Assembly: GCA_031761405.1 (NCBI GenBank)
Contig: JASEVX010000010.1
Span: forward strand, 8,502,486-8,566,485
DNA length: 64,000 nucleotides
DNA from: Serripes groenlandicus
Taxonomy: Eukaryota > Mollusca > Bivalvia > Cardiida > Cardiidae
Direction of reading: 5' to 3'
Part shown: piece after piece, positions 34,701-43,700 of the stretch
How the letters are laid out: the number at the start of each line of letters is the position of its first letter
How positions within the stretch are numbered: position 1 is the first letter of the stretch
Notes under the pieces: generated by a model
The model's database searches: none
Told to the model about the DNA's origin: nothing
The model's input: only the letters and a program-made list of their open reading frames with translations
Translations under genes and position numbers: made by a program

Positions 34701-37700
34701 AATTCCTGATATCAAAAAATAAGGAGTAAATAGTAAAACGGCGCCTCATAATCCTAGGCTACACTTTTTTTAATAGTTTAATATACGACCCTGGCGAGCT
34801 CCTAGGCTACGCTTTTTTAATTGTTTGGTTTACGGCCCTGAAATTCGGAGTACATTTATGCCTATTTATAAAAATTCATTGAATTTCTAAACTTGAAACG
34901 TTCCTCCCCATACAGTTTGTTCATTCTGTCCATTGTATTCTTGCTATATGTTGACTTTACATGTGAACTTTTTCTTTTAATTTCATAAATGCTCAATTTT
35001 GATATTTTCTTTAATTTGCTTATACAATAGACTATTTATAGAATGGAATTTAAGAAGTGAGTTAACTCTCTCGAGTACAAATGCTATAGGACATTTCGAC
35101 CGTTAGACACGGGTAGTTAATCCCATTGGCATATTCGAACAAGGGATGCTAATAATTCTCTACAGTTACTAAATCTGAAAAGGATAGTGGTTAAAAGCTC
35201 ACACAAAACATTTTAAAACATGAATATAAAATTACATTTACACTTTTTAAAATAGCGTATTTTTTGTTAATATGCTCCCGTCTTTGTTATCATACTTCTG
35301 CTAAACTGGAAGGAGAATAGACCTCCCACTCTCCTTCCAAAGCTTGTGTCATACTTAACTTATAACCAAAGACATTTAAGCACCTATGTGTCCTTTTTCT
35401 TTTCTTGTTTTAATTGATCTAGTTAGAGCAGATTTAAAACCGTTTATTTGTAAACAATTAAGAAACCTCAGCTTCTTTGACACATTATAGTTGCAGTCAA
35501 TGTTAAGCAAACTGTAAACCATATGGATTTAGGACTAAACTTGACATTTTACGACTAATGCTGAATATCACATAGATTGCAGCCTATAAAACGTCTATCC
35601 CATCGTCAAAACTGACCCGTTCTGCTCTTGGTAACCTTTTATCATAGGCTATGGTAGCCAGGTGAGTAATGTAGGCACATCTTGGTCTTCTTGTTTAAAA
35701 TAAAGGAACATATGGACTTCTTTTTCGAAATATTTACATCCTGTCTGTTTACACGTTATTTACATGTACTGAACTGCATCTGCTTCCTTTTGATCATGCT
35801 TCAAAATCATACGCGGCGTCTTTGATGCTTTGCGTCAAAATTCGTCTCGTTATATACTTATAATAGACAAAAAAATGTCCAGTGTTCAAAATCGCATGGT
35901 GCTGGCCATATCAATATCGAGTATACTGCCGATTGTTAACGAAGATCGGCATTATACTGCCAATTGTTAACGAAGACCGACATTATACTGCCGATTGTTA
36001 ACAAAGACCGACATTATACTGTCAATTGTTAACGAAGACCGACATTACACTGCCGATTGTTAACGAAGACCGGCGACCATTAATGAAAGCCAGATGTTGA
36101 CTTAAACTCGTGATAACTTACTCATATTCGCCAAGATCCGAGTAAGGTCAATTCTGTCGAGTAATTGATTGATTTATTTATTGTTTTTGGTGTTTAACGC
36201 CGCTCTCAACATTTTCTCAGTTACATCACTGCGTTTCCTGGGTAAGTTACCGGTACTGCTGGTTCATTTATCCTGACACCAGATAGTCAGTCGTATTTGC
36301 TTACCCCACAATCCTGTGCAACCATAACTGCCAATGTTAAAGTATGTGGCATGACCCGACCTGCGACCTCGAAAAACCAAGACGGACACCACTGTCGTTT
36401 TATACCTCAAGACAAGATGTGAATCTCCTCAATGTTTCTATAGAATAAATCGTTGTCTTGTGTGCAAGTGTAACGTTAGACTCGTCTGCGATGATCTCCA
36501 CGCCGTTTATCTGCACACGCTCATCTAAACAGACCCAGTCCAGAACTGTCAATATTGTTCGGAACATGACTTCCATACTGCCTAGTTCCTTCTTGTGTCG
36601 AGCGAGATCAAGACTGCCTGAAAACAAACATTAAATTGTTTTTTGTTTCATTGGTGTTTACGCCGACAAAACACTTCGCAATGACCCATGGTTGATTTAC
36701 CAGTACTAGGAATAGTGCTTTACCAAATGGCACTTCACGATGTGAGTTCTTAAAACGACGGGTGATCCAAAGGTAATAAATCTGTCTCAGTAACTTTTGT
36801 ATAAGCTGATACCCATTGATGAAATTCATACGATAAATATGTTTATTTGTTTTTGCTCTACTTTATGGTGACATTAGTGTAGTTATAAATCGTTGTCATA
36901 GAAACAAGGTGAGACGTAGGCGGGTCACACCGTAATTTTACAAGAAAATACCAGTTTAACCGTTGAATATTTTAAATATACGCTGTTGAAGATAACGAAA
37001 TTATAGTTTAAACTTATTTATTTTACATTGATTGCGAAACAAACTTTCAGCTTATATTAATCTCGCTCGATGTCTGCTTCCTGGATACTTTACCAATATT
37101 CGCGCCGTTTGTGTGGAAAAGTCAAAAAGTTAGACAGAACCCGCTCATCACGGGAGCCGATAAGTTCCGATTGCCAAAATCAGATATGAGCCCATGAAAA
37201 TATATGATGGTTTCAACGCCATAGTTACAGTAACTAAGTAATAAGTATTGTAATGTGGAAGACATTAATGCAGTGGTAGAACGTCGGCCTCTCGTACCAA
37301 AGCTCCCGAGTTCAAATTCCGTGATGAGCGGATTCTACCTTTAGGATTTATCCACACAAACGGCGCGAGTATGTCCCCAGGTAGCATACATCGCGTAGGA
37401 TTAATATAAGATTAAAGCTTATTTCGCAATCGACGTAAAATAAAGGCAGCGAAATTTTTCTCATTAACCATTGTTATCTTACAAGGTTTTTCGTATTTCA
37501 TTGATTTGGGGTTTAACGCCGTTTTCAACAGTTATTGTCACATCACGACGGCCAGTTCACCTACTGATTTCTGGTTTTCTCTCAACAACACTCCACTTTT
37601 CGAAGCAATTGACTGCTTTCTGACGACGACTGTTAGCCCATTAGTGAAAGACGAACGACGCTTATCGCATTGACTTTTGTCATACGTCGGACATAATGTT

Positions 37701-40700
37701 AGCCGAGCTGGGATCCGAAGCCCCTGGATTGACAGCACGCGGCGCTACGTATTGAGCAACCGACGATCGGTTATATTAGAAGGACACGACGTCGTTTCCC
37801 GCAAAAAAAGTGGTATCAACATTAAATACCACAAATTCCTATGCATGAGCTATAGATTCACTCATACAAAGTATAATTATTTATCAAATATTGTTGAAAA
37901 GGATAACTTTCACATATTGAGCAATTGTACCTTTGGCGACAATCGTTTCCTAAGTCGTCTGCTGCAAAGGAGTTAGAAACCGATATTAGCGAAAGGTTTA
38001 AGCAGAAATGTGACTTCTAACATAACTTGTTCCAGTCATATTGACTGGATTACAAAGGTAGTTGCCTTAGTGGCATCAGAAAAGTTACATATTTGCTTCT
38101 TTACCATAATACAGGTAATTGATTAAGGACCTTAAGCATCTTGGCCCTCATGTTTAAACCTCTTTCATTATAAATGTTATTCATTGATTTTCTGAAAGTG
38201 TTTAAATGGGTAAATTTAAATAGACCAAGTTATTTCAATATTTGGATTAGGAAGGAAATGTTTTACCTGTGTAAATTTAGATAAACCAAGTTTATATCAA
38301 TCTTTGGATTAGAAAGGAAATGTTTTACCTTGGTAAATTTAAATAGACCAAGTTTATATCAATCTTTGGATTAGAAAGTAAATGTGTAAATTTAGATAGA
38401 CCAAGTTTATATCAATCTTTGGATTCGGAAAGAAATGTTTTACCTGTCCTGAATAGTATATATGTTCGACCCTGACTGCTCAATCTTGGTAAACGAAGAA
38501 CAACACTAAAAGTACAAGAAATGTCACAATAAATACATAGTTTAACTTTTCCCAACTTGTTGACGCATGTGCAGACGAATATTGATATTATTATTATGGC
38601 ACAAGGTGAAAGTGTTCACAGAGACAAGAACGGGGTACCAATGTCGGAATCCGCCGTGGTCGAGTGGTTAGCGTCAGGAATTTGAAACCGGGCGTCCCGG
38701 GTGCGATCTTCAGTCGCGGCTCGACGGTGATGATAACGTGGGCATGGCACGTTTTCTAGCTTAGTACAGGTTTCCTTACCCAGGGATCATGAATAAATTA
38801 GATGTCGCCGTGATATAACTGAAATAATGTTGAAAGCGGCGTAAAACCCTAATAAAACCAATGTCCTCAAACATGTTTAAAACTCTTAAGGGTCTTCCTA
38901 TATTCAACAGAGAGAATAACGGGATACCAATGTCCTCTAACATGTTAACTCTTAAAGGTCTCCCTATATTAAACAGAGATAATAACGGGGTACCAATGTC
39001 CTCTAACATGTTAACTCTTAAGGGTCTCCCTATATTAAACAGAGATAATAACGGGGTACCAATGTCCTCTAACATGTTAACTCTTAAAGGTCTCCCTATA
39101 TTGAACAGAGAGAATAACAGGGTACCAATGTCCTCTAACATGTTAACTCTTAAAGGTCTCCCTATATTAAACAGAGAGAATAACAGGGTACCAATGTCAT
39201 CTAACATGTTATTAAAGGTCTCCCTATATTAAACAGAGAGAATAACGGGGTACCAATGTCCTCTGTTAAGTTATTCTACTTTTACTCAATGACAATTAGA
39301 GCATTCAGACATATTATGGCGCATCTGGAGCATACGACTATTGAAAAAAAGAAAATTCATTATGAGCTCTTTTTCAACTATATATATATATATATATATA
39401 GGATATTTCATGATTGTTTATTATCACTTTTAATAAACGAGTTTACTAAGATGATATGCCGCGATAATAGATAAACACGAATGAGATATTTTATTTATCA
39501 CATAAAGTGATTTAAGGGGCGTATTCCGAAAGGATGTACATGACATGTGCCGGTTTTGCCGCCAGGGTGACTAATGTTGAAACGTCAAACCGGATGTTGA
39601 CACTCTCAGAGAGGACCTTATGTGATAAACATGTAATAATACTGTTTTATACTTTAATATAATGAGAGTTTCTGTCTGTTTGCATAGATATATTTAAAAT
39701 CGTCCGCTTCAGATTTGTTGTTTGTGGGAATGGGTTAATATGATGTTACTATTAGATACAACCAAATGGGGGAATCTAAAGCTCTGACCAGTGTTAGCGT
39801 ATCCGCTTAACCCTTCCGCTGCAAAAGGCAATTAAAGGATTTTGCAATCAATGCAGATTCAGGAGAGACAGCTCGTGACTCATTAAGTCCAATTTTCAAC
39901 AAGGAAGAGTCGACTTTATATGAAATTCGGCCGTCAAAGACAGACAGAGCAAACAATACAATGACTCCTGAATCTTCAATACAGAAGAACTAGATATAGC
40001 ATACCCGTATTTGATAAACTGCTGTATTTTCTCATCCGTCGGGTCCCTTCCCTTGTACCAATCCGGGCAATTTGTAATAATTGTCCAGCAACTTTCTAAT
40101 TTAGCTCTGGCTACCAGCTGACTGAACTTTGTATTCCTCAAATATCTCAATAAATACCGAGAACCTGTTGAAAAGGAAATGCATAACGGTCAAAGGGAAG
40201 TAATTCGGATCGTCTTGCCGGGCAGATTATTTTGTCGACGGAATTTCAGATGAATATATAAATGGCCTCCCATTGGACAAAAATGATGTTGTTGAAATTT
40301 GAAAGTTTTGTTTTTTTAAAACTATATTATCCTGTGACTGATTTGTAACTCTCGTTTGTTTTTGGCTATATTGAAACCTTAAGAGCAATTTAAAAAACAT
40401 TCTGTATTTTCTGACAAAAAGAGTCAATATAAGAGTTTCTGGTGCTTTTATAACAGTTTTAAGAATGGTCTTTCATAAAACAGGATTTTGTGTCATTGTG
40501 ATTATTGGGAAAAAAACATAACCCATAATACTGTAATGGTCGGCCATGTTAAATGAATTGCTTTCCTTTGACCTAAACTGGTAGCCTGTTGCTTTCTCCC
40601 TTTGTGTAGTCTTTTCTTTCCGACGATAACAGCAGGCTAATAGGAGTGTGTTCGCTAGACAATGCACCTTACCGTTATGCAAGAAAACCTTCTGCGAGAA

Positions 40701-43700
40701 ACTTTCTCTTTTTGCCACAATGTGTTCAGCCCTACTCAATAAACGAAATTTCATTTAAAGAGATTTTCAAAAGTTTTGCCTTGACGTTTTCAAATTCGTC
40801 CGCTGCGGATTTGGGGTAAGAGGGAAAGGGTTAAAAAAAACGATAGAAAGAATAACGTTTGAAGTTCAATGCTCTGCGTTCGCTCTATACCTGTTGGTGT
40901 ATTTAACCATGGTTGTTGATTTATCCATTCCCGTAAAGTTTGAATAGCTCCATCCCTGTTCTTCTCGTCCTCGTTCAATTCAGATTTCGCCACGGATAAC
41001 ACCGCCTCATCTAAGTCTGTAACGTACTGTCCTTCATCTGTAAGATATAATTCCGTCCTAAGGAGAAGCAATCTCATTTAAACCAGACCTAAACCTCGTT
41101 AGCTCGTGTATAGATCTGATGACTGCCCGATACAGGTCGTCTTAGATTGACCTTTGCGTCAGCCAATCAAATTGTCGCTTACCAAATCATACGGTGTAAA
41201 CAGGTTAGACGACCAATATAAAACAACGATATAGAAGAGCGATTATTGTAGAGTGTTCCGATTGTATAGCATGAGCGTTTGTTGTATCGCGCAATTACAT
41301 TGGACATGAAAACCGATCACGTGCTCATATGTATTTAAGTGTATAAGGTCAATTCGAGACGACCCTTTATAATCAAGTATACGTACAGCGAAGTTTTTTG
41401 GTCTGATTTAAATGAAAGTGAAGTAAAAGGAGCTAGTTGGCATTTCTGGTTTTAATTAAGCAATAGAACAATATGAAGTGAAGTACATCCAACCTATTAA
41501 GCTTTTTGGGTTTTTTGGGGGTTTTATTTGGGTTTCACGCCTTTTTAACATTATTTCAGTTCAGTTATTCATGCTCTCTGGATAAACAAACCAATGCTAG
41601 GCTGATAATAATGCATTGTCCAAGAGAACTCTACCATTACCACCGCGTCGCGACTGGGGACCGAATCGATTCCAGATCCCCGACGCTAACCACTAGGCCA
41701 CGGCGGATTCTCTTTAATAATGTATAGTAATAGGATATTGAAAGTTCATCCAACCTTCTAAGCTGTGTAGCCGTATACATATTTAGATAAATTATCCAAA
41801 TGGAAGCGTACTTGAATGTTACCTTGATTGTTTTAATTGTTTTTTCTAACTAACTAAATAGTGACAAGTTTATTCTCAATGTTTATAATGTCCGTGTGTA
41901 AATATACATAGACATAGTTTTTATTTACGTTTACATATATACATGCATCTTGTAATACAAACAAATGAAGAACATAATTCCCTGGTTATTTAAAAAAGTA
42001 AATCAGTGTTTTTTGATAAATACTTTGATTTTAACTTAGCTAATATAGTGTGAGAGTTGGCATTTCTGTACAGTGTATGTTCAGATCAGTTTGCGTGATA
42101 CGAAAATCATGTACAGGTAATATAAATACATCCTGGTGAACTGAAATTTACTATAATAGTAGAGCTAAACGATGCATATGAACCGTTCCGCGAGAAAACC
42201 AACATTGTGGACTCTGCGTAAAGTATCGACCCAGATCAGACTAAGTATGACGCGCAGGCTAACCCGACCATACTTTGTTCGCCTCCTGTGAATTTTCTGT
42301 TTCAGAAATCATTACTCTATACCCTTATCCTCCTGAAACGGAATTTGTCGGTCCCGATTAGCCTGCACGGTCTGCACACGCTGATCTGGGTTCATAATGT
42401 TGTATTTCTCTTGGAATGGCTCATATGGATATAGTTAATTAAATGTATAAATGCATAATACTGTATTTAGGTCAGAGGAATGTATCTACAATTAAATATC
42501 ATTGGTGTCAGTACGTCTGCTCCATCTTAGCAGAGCCTACACAAGTTGCAATCAGCTTCTATGAAGTTTGTGTAAGTTATATGTAAAAAGTGTAGATATG
42601 TGTGTGTGAATGCACGTGCTGATCTTGATCTACACTGTTCACAACAAAAGCCAGCTTGAACAGTTTTCCATGGACGGGCTCATATGAATCTCACATCTTT
42701 CAATTTGTCAATTAGTTGAAGTTTAACATCGTTTCGATTTGAGCGTAGAGTATCAACCACGATCAGCCTAAGAATGCCGCGCAGGCTTACCCGAATAGAC
42801 AAGTTTCACCTCCTGTGGAAATTCTGTTTCAGGAATCATTACTCTATACATCTATCCCCCTGAGAGGGAATGTGGTGGTCCGGATTAGCCTGCGCAGGCT
42901 GATCTGGTTCGATACATTACGCAGAGACCATTATGTTGGTTATCTATAGGAACGGCTCATTTTAGTTATATCACGGCGATTATCTACTCATGTGTTTCCT
43001 TATTTTCTCTCAGCACATTCGTCCAAAACAGCTGCCTTCCTACCTACATAGACGCTTTAGATCATTAGTGGACGACGGACGACGCCTGTCAATTATCGGA
43101 AAGAATGTTGACCGAGTGAGGGTTCCAACTTAAGACCCCTGGATCAACCGCCATCGTCGTTACCGAATGAGCTTTCACAACAAATGAAGTTAGCGAAATC
43201 ATTTAATTCAGAATGTTCTATTTTCTTTTCATTTTCTTAATTGTACTTAGTAAATATTTGGTTAGTCTGGTTCCCTGAGTTCTGATATCACATACAGTAC
43301 CGATTACATACTGAAAGGAGAAGGAACTCCAGACTACGATTAGTTTTCAAAAGGTAAATTACGTTAGTCGGAGTAATTGGTAAACATTATATTTCGCCTT
43401 CAATAAATCATCAAAAGCATGATGAAAATGACTGGAATAAACTTTTCAAATGGGAAAGAGAGCAGTACTCTACATTAATTATAAACACAAACATGCAAAA
43501 ATGTCTACACATTGATCAATATGTGACTCGTATAGATATACATATACCTTTTTATTATAGACACATCTAACTTTGCGCTTCATCACATGTGTAGATCAAG
43601 CGATATGGTTCAATGTATGATCTTTCTGTTTCATTCGAATGTAATCAATATGTATGAGGTGAGCTGTGTCTGTGGAGCAGGACACTTGCGCGGAGTGGGA

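Noticed and set aside
41038..41077. Start codon at 41077 (MRLLLLRTELYLTDEG...)
   Set aside because: A clear acceptor TCTTACAG lies between this ATG and the conserved part. Joining to the 16-nt exon at 45452-45467 gives a typical N terminus in correct phase.
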